Assembly (NCBI GenBank): GCA_963849005.1
Contig: CAWKGC010000024.1
Span: 248,001 to 312,000 of the forward strand
Direction: 5' to 3'
Source of the DNA: CAWKGC01 sp963849005
GTDB lineage: Bacteria > Pseudomonadota > Gammaproteobacteria > Burkholderiales > Usitatibacteraceae
DNA length: 64,000 nucleotides
This document shows positions 14,563-24,487 of the stretch, piece by piece. Made by a program: the position numbers and the translations under genes. Each line of letters opens with the position of its first letter. Positions within the stretch are counted from its first letter, which is position 1. The notes below the pieces were generated by a model, which was given only the letters and a program-made list of their open reading frames with translations, had not been told where the DNA came from and did not search any database.

Positions 14563-15729
14563 TCAGGCGACCGCGCGGGCGCCATCGGCCTGCGCGACGA
14601 CGCGGTTGCGGCCCTGGTTCTTCGCCTCGTAAAGCGCCGAGTCGGCGCGATGCAGCAGGTGGTCGATATTGTTTCCGTCCGCATGGTGCAAGGCAGCGAC
14701 GCCGGCGCTGACGGTGATCGGGATGATCGCAGAGCCGATCACCAGCGGGCTGCCGGCGACAGCCGCGCGGATCCGTTCCGCGAGCGCGCTCGCTTCGCTC
14801 AGCTGCACTTCGGGGAGCAGCACGCAGAACTCCTCGCCGCCAAGGCGCACGACAAGGTCGGCGCGCCTCAGGCAACCCTGCACCAGCGCGACGAAGCGCC
14901 GCAAGGTCTCGTCGCCGGCAAGGTGGCCGAAGGAATCGTTGACGCGCTTGAAATGGTCGATGTCGAGCATGATCACCGAGAGCGCTGCCCCGGTGCGGCC
15001 GCAGCGCGACAACTCGCGCTCGGCAAGCTCGAGGAAGGTGCGGCGGTTGTAGACGCCCGTGAGCGGGTCGATCGTCGCCAGCCGTCTCGCCGCGATGTCC
15101 GCGCGCTCGACCTGCATCAGCAGGAAACCGAACGAGGAGGAAACGACGAAGGCCAGGGCGAGCAGGAAATTGAACGATTGCAGCGGGCTGGGGGAGAACA
15201 GCGCCGAGAACTGCTCCGGCGCCAGCCACGCGTTCAGCCCTCGCCCGAAGAAGCTCGCGGTGCCGATGAGGAAGCTGGTGATCATGGCCCAGCGCGTGCG
15301 CGACCCGAGTTCGGAGCGCAGCCGGAACATGAGCACTGCCACTGCAAGCAGGGCGGTGCCGAAGATCACGCCGGAGAACAGGGCGCGTGCGTGGAAGTCG
15401 CCGAGCAAGGAGGCGAAGACGAGCGGACACGAAACCGGGCCCGCGATGTGCACCCAGGTCGGCAGGCGGCGGCCATGGAACTCGAGGATCGCCGCGGCCT
15501 GCAGCGAGATCACCAGCGGCAGGAGGCCGTTGGCCGCTATGATCGAGACCGGGTCCGGTATGACGCCGCGCAGCCCGAAAAGGAAGAACGCCACGACCTG
15601 GATCGCGAGCGACGCGGTCCACTTGCCGAGCCCGTCGCGCATCCGGCTGCCGAGCGCAACCCACAAGGTCGCGAGCAGCAGGATATTGGTGGTGGCGAGG
15701 ACCCAGAACAGGGTGCGGATATCGAGCAT
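14563..15729 (-). CDS. Membrane-bound diguanylate cyclase (GGDEF)
   Basis: The 388-residue protein makes cyclic di-GMP. The N-terminal half (to about residue 200) is hydrophobic with roughly six membrane spans and acts as an unidentified sensor. The GGDEF domain begins at IDPLTGVYNRRTFLE, with the metal-binding D in VIMLDIDHFKRVND and the active-site motif GGEEF. The inhibitory RxxD site (RRAD) sits five residues before GGEEF, so product feedback is expected. The C-terminus shows ADSALYEAKNQGRNRV, the usual end of the domain. The gene is a stand-alone unit and the frame is unbroken. Confidence 0.93.
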   Translation of the reverse strand: MLDIRTLFWVLATTNILLLATLWVALGSRMRDGLGKWTASLAIQVVAFFLFGLRGVIPDPVSIIAANGLLPLVISLQAAAILEFHGRRLPTWVHIAGPVSCPLVFASLLGDFHARALFSGVIFGTALLAVAVLMFRLRSELGSRTRWAMITSFLIGTASFFGRGLNAWLAPEQFSALFSPSPLQSFNFLLALAFVVSSSFGFLLMQVERADIAARRLATIDPLTGVYNRRTFLELAERELSRCGRTGAALSVIMLDIDHFKRVNDSFGHLAGDETLRRFVALVQGCLRRADLVVRLGGEEFCVLLPEVQLSEASALAERIRAAVAGSPLVIGSAIIPITVSAGVAALHHADGNNIDHLLHRADSALYEAKNQGRNRVVAQADGARAVA

Positions 15730-15854
15730 CGGCGCAGGTTACCCGAAGGCGGCGCGCGGATATATGCGCCAGGTCACAAGGGCGCAGGCGTCGCGAAGCC
15801 CGGCTACGGTGGATGCCATGAAGCCTCTTTGCGCTTCCCCGCCCGAAACCAGCG

Positions 15855-16562
15855 CTACTTGCGGCGATTCAACAGGGAATCAAGCGCGCCTTCGAGCCCC
15901 TTCTTCAGCACGTCGCTCGAAAGCGCCGCGTTCACTGCGATTTTTCCGGCCATTGCCGAGACCACCTGGTTGGCTGCCTCTGCCGCAGTGACGCCGCGCC
16001 CGCCGCTTCCGAGTCCGCGCAGTTCGATATCGGGCAGGACAAAATTCGCCGCCCCACCCCTCAGCAACGGACTGAGCACGCTCACGCGCGCCTGGCGGAT
16101 GAGGATCCGGTCGATGACGAAGCGCCGCGGGGCCTTGCGCAAGTCGCCCTTCGATCTTTCTGCCGGCGCGTCGCGTTGCGCGGCATTGCCGATGTTGCGC
16201 TGGAGGCTCTCGAGGTTGCCGCCGTGGCCGGCATTTTCGTAGACCACGTCCGGCGCGTCGATGACGATGTCCCTGATCACCGGAACGTCGGCAGCGAGCG
16301 TCGCCGGATCGACTGCGACGCTGATCGCATTGGCGCGGAACGCATACGGCGACGCAAAGCCGGGCGGATTGCCGATGACGAGCCCGGCCAGCGTGCCGCG
16401 GCCATCAATCGCGGAGATTCGGACGCTCGCCACCGAGACGGAGGTGCCGGTGATCGCCGGGCCGCGCGATTCGATCGCATGCTTCACCAGCCAGTCGAGG
16501 GAAGTGAACAGCCACCAGGCCACCCCGGCCAGCACGGCCAGCACGGCGATGACGGCGATCAT
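15855..16562 (-). CDS. AsmA-like membrane-anchored periplasmic protein
   Basis: The product of about 235 residues begins with one membrane span (MIAVIAVLAVLAGVAWWLF) and continues as a periplasmic beta-rich domain. DIVIDAPDVVYENAG followed by NLESLQRNI and FVIDRILIRQARVSV are patterns common to small AsmA-like proteins. ATG at 16562 is taken as start, but a CTG at 16574 gives LKKWMIAV, which looks more like a natural N-terminus and has AGGG upstream. A miscalled ATG there is possible. It follows the BNR-repeat lipoprotein by about 40 bp on the same strand. An outer-envelope role is inferred from AsmA relatives only. Confidence 0.6.
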   Translation of the reverse strand: MIAVIAVLAVLAGVAWWLFTSLDWLVKHAIESRGPAITGTSVSVASVRISAIDGRGTLAGLVIGNPPGFASPYAFRANAISVAVDPATLAADVPVIRDIVIDAPDVVYENAGHGGNLESLQRNIGNAAQRDAPAERSKGDLRKAPRRFVIDRILIRQARVSVLSPLLRGGAANFVLPDIELRGLGSGGRGVTAAEAANQVVSAMAGKIAVNAALSSDVLKKGLEGALDSLLNRRK

Positions 16563-16602
16563 CCATTTCTTCAGCCGCGACCCTGGCCGGTTGCATGCAC
16601 CG

Positions 16603-18199
16603 TCAGGGCGCGATCCTGCGGCGCTGCAGGTTGCGCTCGATGTTGCGCGCGATCTCCGCGGTGCTCGCGATCGGCAGCGTCGGCTCGGCGACGTAGACCC
16701 GCTTCGATGCGGTGCCGCAGGCAGGTTGAGCGCGCGGCTGAAGACGTCGGTGCGGTTGGCGAGGTCGGCATCGGCGCGCACGAACACCGACGTGAAGGTC
16801 GTGCCCGCGCTCACAAGGGCCTGGTAGTCGCCGAGAAAGAGCCCGCCCGCATTCGGCGCGAATGCGAGGTCGAAAGTTGCCGAGACGCGCGCTTCCTGCC
16901 AGGTGACGCCATCGCTCGAGCGCGCCAGCCAGTAGTCGGTGGGCAGCGTCGTTGCATCGGCGGTATTGCTGCGCAGGTCGTAGTAGGTGATGCCGATGGT
17001 GCCGTCGGCGCGGACGTTGATCGCGGGGGTGAAGGCCTGCACGCCGGGATCGGCATTGACGCGAACCGGTGTGGACCAGGTGGCGCCGCCGTCGCGCGAA
17101 CGCGAGAGCAGGATGCCGTCGCGCTGGCCGCCGCTCGAACGCGCATCCTGCCAAGTCACGAAGACGTCGCCGTTCGGGCCCGCCGCGATCTGCGGAATGA
17201 TGGCGCCGTCGCGGATGTTCGTGCCGGTTTCCGGATCGCGCGCGCCCGACGGCGTGAAGCTCGAAATGCGCACAGGCGGCGACCAGGTGGCGCCCTTGTC
17301 CGCCGAGCGGATGACGTTGAGCGACGAGGTGGTGGAGGTGCCGCTTGCGTCGATCTGGTTGAACAGCAGGACGAGCGTGCCGCCGGGCAGCACCGCGATC
17401 ACGTTGCCGATCGTCTGGCTGGTCGGCCCGGATCGTGGATATTGCGTGCTGTCTCCCAGGTAAGCCCGCCATCGACCGTGCGTGCGAAGTACGTCGGGCC
17501 GCCGGCGTCCCCCGCCACCAGCCGATCCCATGTCGCGTAGGCAAAGCGCGAGTCACCCGGATCGGCGGTGAGGGTGTTCTTGTCGTTGAAGAAGCCCGCG
17601 CCGTCGCTGATCAGGGCCGTCGCGCGGCCCCAGGTGCGGCCGCCGTCGGTCGAGCGGCTTACCAGCATTGCGTTGCGCGACCCTGCCGCGAAGGTGCCGC
17701 CGCTGGTGCCGAGCGCCATCTGGTAGGCGGTGCCGTCGGGCGAAATCGCGACCCACGGGTCGGTCGCGCGCGCGTAGTCGCCGCCGTTGCCGGCATTGCC
17801 GCCGGTGCAGCGCGTCAGCGGCGCTGAGGTGATCGTCCAGGTCACGCCGGCATCGAATGAAACCGCCGACACCACGCCTTGCGACGAGCCGTTCGACCAG
17901 CGGTTCTGCTGCCATGCGGCAACGAGGTGATTGGCATTGCGCGGGTCGATCGCGACATGGGGCTCGACCTCGGCGTCGAGAAAAAGCGTACCGGTTTCGG
18001 CGGCGCCGCTGCAATTGGCCGCAAAGGTGCTCGCGGCGGAAATGCGCACGGCTTGATCCGTGACCACGGGCGGCGGAGGCGGAGGGGGAGGGGGCGCAAC
18101 GGTGTCCGAGCTCCCGCCTCCGCCTCCTCCGCAGGAGGACAGGAACAGCGCCACCGCGCAAGCGGCGATCCCGCCCGGCCGACGCGCAGCTCGTCTCAT
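16603..18199 (-). CDS. Secreted BNR/sialidase-repeat lipoprotein, frameshifted
   Basis: The N-terminus MRRAARRPGGIAACAVALF ends in the lipobox LSSC, followed by a glycine run and a run of nine prolines that form a flexible tether. The body carries repeated BNR/Asp-box strands: SFDAGVTWTI, STDGGRTWG, TVDGGLTWE, SADKGATWS, SRDGGATWS and SSDGVTWQE. This marks a six-bladed beta-propeller of the sialidase-like superfamily. No catalytic residues of a true sialidase are recognisable, so binding or hydrolysis of a polymer remains open. Frame breaks lie near 17440 and 16715. The final segment reads RNIERNLQRRRIAP before the stop. Confidence 0.75.
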
Positions 18200-18205
18200 C
18201 GATTC

Positions 18206-19158
18206 CTATTCCACCTTGCCGATGCGCTTCACGACTTCGGCGAGCTTCTTCGAGTCGGCGTCCCAGAACACGGCGAACTCGGGGGCATCGAGGTACTGCA
18301 GGGGTGTCTCGACCTTGACGAACACGGCGCGCAGCGCCTCGTCCTGCACGGCGGCGCGCGCCGCTTCGCGCAACTTCACGATCACGGCATCGGGCGTGCC
18401 GGCCGGCACGAACGCCCGGTCCATTGCGAGAACTGCGCGTCGTACCCAGCTCCTTCAGCGTCGCACATCGGGCAGCGCCGGATGGCGCGCATCGCCCCAG
18501 CTTGCCAGCACGCCACCTTTCCCGCCTTGACGTGCTGCACGACCGTGGACGGCCCGGAGGAAATGAATTCTACGTTGCCGCCGAGCAGCGCCACTACCGC
18601 GGGCCCCGCGCCGGTGAACGGGATGTGCAGCATCTTCACGCCCGCATTCGCGCCGAACATTTCCACCGGCACGTGCATCGTGCCGTAGTTGCCCGAAGAG
18701 CCGTAGGGGATCGTGCCGGGCGACTTCCTCGCCGCTTCGACGAGGTCGGACACGCTCTTGTACGGGCTCTCGGCGCGCACTGCGAGCACGGTCGGATCCG
18801 CCGTGAAGCGCGCGATCGGAACCAGCTGGTTCAACTGGAACATCGGCGGGCGACCGATCACCTTGTCCGCCTCGGGGATGATGGAGATCGACGACAGGGC
18901 CATCAGCACGGTGTAGCCGTCGGGCCGCGCCTTGGCGACATACGCCATGCCCACGCCGCCGCCCGCGCCGGCCTTGTTCTCGACGATCACCGGCTGCTTG
19001 AGGATGCGGCCCATCGCCTCGGCCACCGGGCGCGCGGTGATGTCGGCCACGCCGCCGGGCGGAAACGGCACGATCATCGTGATCGCCTTCGACGGGTAGT
19101 CGGTCTGGGCGTGCGCCGTGAGCGCGGCCAACGCGAGGCAAGCGAGAAGACGACGCAT
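18206..19158 (-). CDS. Tripartite tricarboxylate transporter substrate-binding protein (Bug/TctC), frameshifted
   Basis: This periplasmic receptor binds a small carboxylate. The signal peptide MRRLLACLALAALTAHAQ is followed by the family hallmark YPSKAITMIVPFPPGGVADI. DGYTVLMA, PYGSSGNYGT and HIPFTGAGPAVVALLGGNVEF follow in the order usual for TctC proteins. The C-terminal part is split by breaks near 18520, 18460 and 18430 but resumes as YDAQFSQWTG, then VPAGTPDAVIVKLREA and ends KRIGKVE. No TctA or TctB gene is adjacent, so it is an orphan receptor, as is common in Burkholderiales. Confidence 0.85.
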
Positions 19159-19210
19159 GCAGCACCTCCGGACGGTAGGAGCCGCAAATCCTACACCGCC
19201 GCCGATAATT

Positions 19211-19253
19211 GGGATCAGGGACGCAATACGGCCGTATCACGTCTCTGACCCTC
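19211..19253. repeat. Imperfect palindromic element
   Basis: The arms AGGGACGCAATACGG and CCGTATCACGTCTCT pair at 12 of 15 positions around the perfect core ATACGGCCGTAT. The flanks GATC and GACCC extend the symmetry. It sits between the divergent starts of the Bug receptor and a lipoprotein, so it could be an operator or a REP-like unit. Confidence 0.5.
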
Positions 19254-19282
19254 AAACCGGCTTTTTCATTACCATTGGCGCC

Positions 19283-20043
19283 ATGCTCAAGGTCGTGACG
19301 ACGGCCCTGGTCGCCGTACTGCTCGCCGGTTGCGCCGACGAAGCGAAGGAGAATGACGGCTGGAAGATGGCGCGCATCGAGGCCGAACTCGGAGGCGGCG
19401 GGGCGCTCTATGTCTCTCCCGGGCGACCCCGATACCTTCCCGCCAGGACCCGACGGCAAGGAGCTCAAGGTCGTCGCGCCCGGAAGCGGCGCGCGCGTGG
19501 TGCCCGGTTCGCTGGTGAAACTGCAAGTCGAGGGCCTCGACCCCGAGGACGGGCACGGCTCACCAGCAGGAAGTGTCCGTGCTCGTGCCGCCGCCGCTCA
19601 ACATCACCAATTTCGATTCCGAGACGCAGTTCCGCGGCATCGGCTGCGAAGCGTGCAGCAAGATGGCGCGGTCGCGCGGCGTGACCATGGGCCAGGACAC
19701 GGCCACGCCCCTGCTGTTGCACGAGCCCGGGCAGGCGCCCTTGCCGCCGCGCTGGGTGTATCGCATGCGCGAAGGCGGCGTCTACGACTATCCCGACATC
19801 GGCCCGCTCAAGCTGCTCTCGGTGAACGAGTCGCGCGATCGCCCGTGGGACCTGGCCAGGGTGATAGACGGAAGGCGGGCCGTCATGGTCCCGCGCGCGC
19901 GCATCACCGTGATGAAGACCTGCGAGGCCGACCTGAGGCAAGTGAAATTTCGCTTCTTGCGCTGGTCCGGCAAGCCGTTCCTTTCGCTTCCGGAAGGCTT
20001 TCGCACCGTCAACTGGTACGAACTGCGCGGCTGCAAGGCCTAG
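19283..20043 (+). CDS. Lipoprotein of unknown function, frameshifted
   Basis: The start MLKVVTTALVAVLLAGCADE carries a clear signal peptide and lipobox LAGC. The mature part changes frame near 19420 and 19555. It reads on as PDTFPPGPDGKELKVV, GSGARVVPGSLVKLQVEG, then VPPPLNITNFDSETQFRGIG. Two cysteines (GCEACSK) are followed by a folded C-terminal region ending FRTVNWYELRGCKA. I recognise no family. Its TAG stop shares the CTAG at 20040-20043 with the stop of the convergent MFS gene. Envelope location is supported by the lipobox; function is unknown. Confidence 0.6.
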
Positions 20044-21215
20044 TCGGCTGCGCGTTCCAGCTGCCTGCGGCGCAAGGCGGCAAACGTGAATCCCACCGGA
20101 ACGACGGCAAGCCCGCCAAGGGCGATCACCACCGAGGTGCCGAAGCGTTCGGCGACGAGGCCGGCGAACGCCACGCCGATCGACTGGCCGATGAAAAAGA
20201 ACGAGGCGAACAACGCCACCGCCGCCCCGCGCCGCGCTGGCGACATCTGCGTGGCATTGGTCTGCAGCGTGTTGTGGAACATGTAGAAGCCGAGTCCCGC
20301 GACGAAGCAGGCGAGCGGCGCCACCCAGGGCGCCGGCGACCACATCACCAGCCCCATCCCGGCGGCGATGAAGATCGATCCCAGCGAAGACAGGAGCGGT
20401 TCGCCGAGGCGCCTCACGAAGCGGCTGGCGAAGAGCGCGAAGAACAGGCCCCCCGCGCCAAAGGCGATGATGACCAGCCCGGCCGTGGACAGGCTCATGC
20501 CGCGCGCCGCATGCAGGTGGGTCGCGACGAAGGCGAGGGCGCCGAACAGGACCACACCTTCGGCGAACACGGTGCCCAGCACGACGCGCGCCCACGGAAC
20601 GGCAAGCACGGCGCCGAGGTCGCGGATGAGGTGGCTGCGTTGCGATGCTGCCACGCGCTCGTGGCGCGCCTCGGCAAGCCAGAGCCATGCGGAAATGCCT
20701 GCGAACCATGCCCCGATGGCGAGGAACGGCCACTGCCAGTACGCCTGCTCGGCGGCGAATCCCGCGGAAGCGGAGCCGGCGGCCAGCCCGAGGATCTGGC
20801 CGACGAGGAAGCGCGCCAGCACCGGCTGCCGGCGTTCGTAGGCGACGGCATCGCCGATCCAGGCCATGGCGAGCGGGATCACCGACGCGCAGCACGCCCC
20901 GGCGAGCACGCGCGTTGCGACCAGCGCCTCGAGGCTGGTGGCGAACGCGCAGGCGGTCGTCGCCAGCGCCGATGCGGCGCAGGCGATCGCGATGACGCGC
21001 AGTTTCCCGAAGCGGTCGCCGAGCGGCCCGAACAACATCTGCAGCACGCCGTAGGCGATCGCGAACCCGGTGATCACGTGCGCGACGCTGCCGAGTCCCG
21101 CGTCGAACTCGCTCGCCAGCCGCGGCAGCAGCGGATCCATGACGCGCAGCGATGCGGCGCTGGCGAAGGCGGCCAGCGAAAGCAGCGCGATGGTGGCGAC
21201 GGGCGTGCGCGTCAA
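20040..21215 (-). CDS. MFS transporter
   Basis: The product is a 12-span major facilitator superfamily permease of about 391 residues. The loop 2-3 signature appears as GPLGDRFGKLRVIAIACA and the second half begins near ARVVLGTVFAEG. The substrate cannot be read from sequence; the pattern is that of drug or metabolite exporters. I prefer the TTG at 21215 because TTGA overlaps the stop of the upstream DUF885 gene by four bases; an ATG at 21251 adds twelve residues but overlaps that gene by 40 bp. The pair is probably co-transcribed. Confidence 0.85.
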   Translation of the reverse strand: MTRTPVATIALLSLAAFASAASLRVMDPLLPRLASEFDAGLGSVAHVITGFAIAYGVLQMLFGPLGDRFGKLRVIAIACAASALATTACAFATSLEALVATRVLAGACCASVIPLAMAWIGDAVAYERRQPVLARFLVGQILGLAAGSASAGFAAEQAYWQWPFLAIGAWFAGISAWLWLAEARHERVAASQRSHLIRDLGAVLAVPWARVVLGTVFAEGVVLFGALAFVATHLHAARGMSLSTAGLVIIAFGAGGLFFALFASRFVRRLGEPLLSSLGSIFIAAGMGLVMWSPAPWVAPLACFVAGLGFYMFHNTLQTNATQMSPARRGAAVALFASFFFIGQSIGVAFAGLVAERFGTSVVIALGGLAVVPVGFTFAALRRRQLERAAD

Positions 21216-23002
21216 GAGCGCCCGGCGCGCAGGCGCTCTGCCGCGATCCACTCGTCGATGCGCGCTTCGAGGACAGTCAGCGGCAGGGCGCCGTCGTCGA
21301 GGACGGCGTTGTGGAAGTGGCGCAGGCTGAACTTGTCGCCGAGCGCCCGTTCCGCCCTGGCGCGCAGCCGCTTGATGTGCAGCTCGCCGATCTTGTAGCC
21401 GAGCGCCTGCCCCGGATCGAGGATGTAGCGGTCGATCTCGGTCGCGGCGAAGTCGACGTTGATGCCCGACTGCTGCGCGAGGTACTTGATTGCCGCGTCG
21501 CGTTTCCAGCCGTAGCGATGCAGGCCGGTATCGAGCACGAGGCGGCAGGCGCGCACCATTTCCCAGGAGAGCGCGCCGAAGTGCGAGTACGGGTCGGTGT
21601 AGAAGCCGAGGTCAGGGCCGAGGCTTTCCGCATAGAGCGCCCATCCCTCGTTGTAGGCGATGTTGCCGCCGACTCGCCTGAAGGTCGGCAAGCCCTGCAA
21701 CTCCTGCGCGCGCGCGATCTGCAGGTGGTGCCCCGGCGATGTCTCGTGGAGCAGGGTGCTCTCGAACTCGTAGATCGGGCGCGTCGCGGGGTTGTTGGTG
21801 TTGACCTCGAAGAACCCGGCGCGGCTGCCATCGAGCGCGCCGGGAATGTAGTGCTCGGCGTTGTCGCCCACGAAGGCGTCCATGGCGCGAATGCCGAAGG
21901 GCAGGCGCGGCAGCACCGCGAACAGCTTGGGCAGGCCGGCGTCCACGCGCTTGGCGAGTTCGCTGTAGTGGGCGAGCATTTGTTCCGGCTTGGCGAAGTA
22001 GAAGCGCGGGTCGGTGCGGATGAAGGCGAGGAATTCCTCGAAAGATCCCTTGTGGCCGGTGGCGGCGATGACCTTGTCCATCTCGATCGCGATGCGCGCC
22101 ACTTCGCGCTTGCCGATCTCGTGGATCTCTTCGGGCGTGAGCGTGGTGGTGGTTCCTGCCGCGACGATGAGCGCGTAGTAGGCCTTGCCGCCCGGCAGCG
22201 TGGACGCGCCTAGCTCGGCGCGGCACGCAGGCAGGTAATGCGTCTCGTAGAACGCCATCAGTTTCGCGAACGCCGGCTGCACCCGGTCGCGGATGATGGC
22301 CGCACCCTCGGCGGCCAGGCGCTTGCGTTGCGCTTCCGGCATCCTTTCCGGAAACGCGAGGAAGGGCGCGAACAAGGGCGACGCCGCCGGGTCCCCGGAA
22401 GAGAAGGCCGCGAGCTGCCCCGGCACCCGGATGACCGCTTCGCGCGGCGGCAGCCAGCCGCTCGCGATCCCGGCCTCGAGCAACAATGTCACCTGCGCCA
22501 GCAGGCGCGGCATGGCGTCCAGGCGCTTCAACCAGTTTTCATAGTCCCCGGCATTGCGGAACGGGGCCGCCTTGGCGAGCTGGGCGAGATCGACCTGCGG
22601 TCCGGATTGCGTGCCCACGGGCAGCCAATTGTCCGGGCCCGCGCCAAACGGCAACTTGCCGTAGATGTGGTCGAAGGCAACGTCGCGCCGCGCCCCGTCG
22701 AGGAAGATCGCCCGCGATATCCGGTCCTGCACGTTGAGCCCGCCCGGATCGAAGGCCTCGATTTCCGCAAGCGCCCGCAGGGTGTGCGCCTTGCGCGAGG
22801 CAATCGCTTCGGCGGAGCGGTCGGTGATGCGGTCGTTGTAGCGCTCGTCGCCGAGGAGGGTCGCGTATTCGGGCGACTGGAGCAGCGTCCATTGGTATTC
22901 GCGCTCGAAGAAGTCGGCGAGCGCCTTGTCCGGCGCGGGCATCTCGGCGAAGGCGAACGAACACGCGAGGAGGGCGAACAGCGAGGCGAGAATGCGGGAC
23001 AT
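21212..23002 (-). CDS. DUF885 family secreted metallopeptidase-like protein
   Basis: The 596-residue product starts with a signal peptide, MSRILASLFALLACSFAFA, and belongs to the DUF885 family. The zinc-site motif is HETSPGHHLQ, preceded by the family segment FFEVNTNNPATRPIYEFES. The motifs YAESLG and DPGQALGYKIGELHIKRL follow, and the C-terminus FHNAVLDDGALPLTVLE is typical. The frame is unbroken. Family members are thought to be exported peptidases or carboxypeptidase-like hydrolases, but no substrate is established here. It overlaps the MFS gene downstream by four bases if that starts at TTG. Confidence 0.88.
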   Translation of the reverse strand: MSRILASLFALLACSFAFAEMPAPDKALADFFEREYQWTLLQSPEYATLLGDERYNDRITDRSAEAIASRKAHTLRALAEIEAFDPGGLNVQDRISRAIFLDGARRDVAFDHIYGKLPFGAGPDNWLPVGTQSGPQVDLAQLAKAAPFRNAGDYENWLKRLDAMPRLLAQVTLLLEAGIASGWLPPREAVIRVPGQLAAFSSGDPAASPLFAPFLAFPERMPEAQRKRLAAEGAAIIRDRVQPAFAKLMAFYETHYLPACRAELGASTLPGGKAYYALIVAAGTTTTLTPEEIHEIGKREVARIAIEMDKVIAATGHKGSFEEFLAFIRTDPRFYFAKPEQMLAHYSELAKRVDAGLPKLFAVLPRLPFGIRAMDAFVGDNAEHYIPGALDGSRAGFFEVNTNNPATRPIYEFESTLLHETSPGHHLQIARAQELQGLPTFRRVGGNIAYNEGWALYAESLGPDLGFYTDPYSHFGALSWEMVRACRLVLDTGLHRYGWKRDAAIKYLAQQSGINVDFAATEIDRYILDPGQALGYKIGELHIKRLRARAERALGDKFSLRHFHNAVLDDGALPLTVLEARIDEWIAAERLRAGRS

Positions 23003-23116
23003 GCGGCCGACTCCTGGGACCATCGAGCAGGAGCGAATCCTACACCGGAAGCGCGGCGACGCCCCGCGCGAGCTTGGCGTAACATGGAGACACATTTCCC
23101 TGAGGGAGGAAACGCC

Positions 23117-24361
23117 ATGGGTCTCATCGACCGCGCCAAGAACATCTGCATCACGCCGAAGACCGAATGGCCGGTGATCGCCGCGGAGCAAAGCACGACC
23201 TCAGGGCTCATGACCGGCTATGTCGCGCCGCTCGCCATCATCGGCCCGGTGGCCGGCTTCATCGGCGGCTCGGTGATCGGCCACACCCTGCCGTTTGTCG
23301 GCACCTACCGCACGCCGATGATGATGGGCATCGCCCTGGCGATCTTCGTTTTCGTCATGGCCTTCGTCGGGACGTTCATCCTGTCGCTGATCATCAATGC
23401 GCTGGCGACCAGCTTCGGCGGCGAGAAGAACAGCCAGCAGGCGCTGAAGGTCGCGGTGTATTCCTACACGCCGGCGTGGATCGCGGGCGTCCTGCAGGCC
23501 ATCCCTTTCCTCGGCATCCTCGCCATCCTCGCCGCGTTCTACGGCCTCTACCTGCTCTATCTCGGATTGCCGCGGCTGATGAAGTGCCCGGAAGAAAAGG
23601 CGATCGGCTACACGGTGGTGGTGGTGATCTGCGCGATCGTGCTCTGGATCGTGATCTCCATGATCGGCGCGTCCATCGGCGGCCTGGGGATGATGGCGAG
23701 CGGCGGCATGGCGGGCGCGATGCGCGACCGCGGCGCCGCGGTGCAGTTCGACAAGTCGAGCCCGGCCGGGAAGATGGAAGAGTTCGGCAAGAAAATGGAA
23801 GCGGCCGGCAAGAAGATGGAGGCCGCGGAGAAGAAGGGCGACCAGGCGGCGCAGATGGCCGCGGCCGGCGAGGTCCTTGGCACGTTGCTGGGCGGCGGCA
23901 AAAAAGTCGAGCCGCTCGGGATCGAGGAACTCAAGGTGTTCGTGCCCGAGACGTTCCTCGGGCTGCCGAAGAAGAGCAGCAAGGCTGAGCGCAGCGCCGC
24001 GCTGGGCATGTCGATTTCCAAGGCCGAGGCGCGCTACGGCGAAGGACCGAAGTCGGTGGAGCTGGAAGTGTCCGACACGGGCGGAGTCAGCGGCATGATG
24101 GCGCTTGCCGGCTGGGCCGGCGTGCAGGGCGAGAAGGAGGACGACAGCCGCATCGAGCGCACGCGCAAGGAAGGCGGGCGCCTCGTGCACGAGAAGATCT
24201 CCAAGACCGGCGGCAGCAACGAATTCGACGTGGTGCTGGGCGATCGTTTCATCGTCGCGGCGAAAGGCAACGGCGTCAGCATCGCCGAGCTCAAGGCGGC
24301 AGTGGCCTCGCTCGACCTCGCGAAGCTCGAATCGATGAAGGACGCAGGCGTGCAGAAGTAG
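23117..24361 (+). CDS. Yip1-domain membrane protein
   Basis: The 414-residue intact product begins MGLIDRAKNICITPKTEWPV, the usual opening of bacterial YIP1-family proteins. About five membrane spans lie between residues 30 and 200, including FVMAFVGTFILSLIINALA and AGVLQAIPFLGILAILAAF. A soluble C-terminal region of about 200 residues follows, rich in Lys, Met and Ala at first (KMEEFGKKMEAAGKKMEAAE, a likely coiled coil), then a mixed domain ending KLESMKDAGVQK. GAGGAAACGCC before the ATG is a good ribosome-binding site. The function of bacterial Yip1 proteins is not settled. Confidence 0.85.
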   Translation: MGLIDRAKNICITPKTEWPVIAAEQSTTSGLMTGYVAPLAIIGPVAGFIGGSVIGHTLPFVGTYRTPMMMGIALAIFVFVMAFVGTFILSLIINALATSFGGEKNSQQALKVAVYSYTPAWIAGVLQAIPFLGILAILAAFYGLYLLYLGLPRLMKCPEEKAIGYTVVVVICAIVLWIVISMIGASIGGLGMMASGGMAGAMRDRGAAVQFDKSSPAGKMEEFGKKMEAAGKKMEAAEKKGDQAAQMAAAGEVLGTLLGGGKKVEPLGIEELKVFVPETFLGLPKKSSKAERSAALGMSISKAEARYGEGPKSVELEVSDTGGVSGMMALAGWAGVQGEKEDDSRIERTRKEGGRLVHEKISKTGGSNEFDVVLGDRFIVAAKGNGVSIAELKAAVASLDLAKLESMKDAGVQK

Positions 24362-24487
24362 CGTCCTGCCGGTTTTTCGGCCTGGAACTGTCATCCGGCC
24401 GGCGCAGTCATACGTTAGTGAAGGTTGGGGTACCCGGACTGGAATGCCCAGGAGGCTGAAGTCCCTTCCGACAGGAGGAAGCGCGAC

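Noticed and set aside
18060..18130. G/C-run region as a regulatory G-quadruplex
   Set aside because: The runs encode the Gly and Pro tether directly after the lipobox of the BNR lipoprotein; no further evidence for a structural role.
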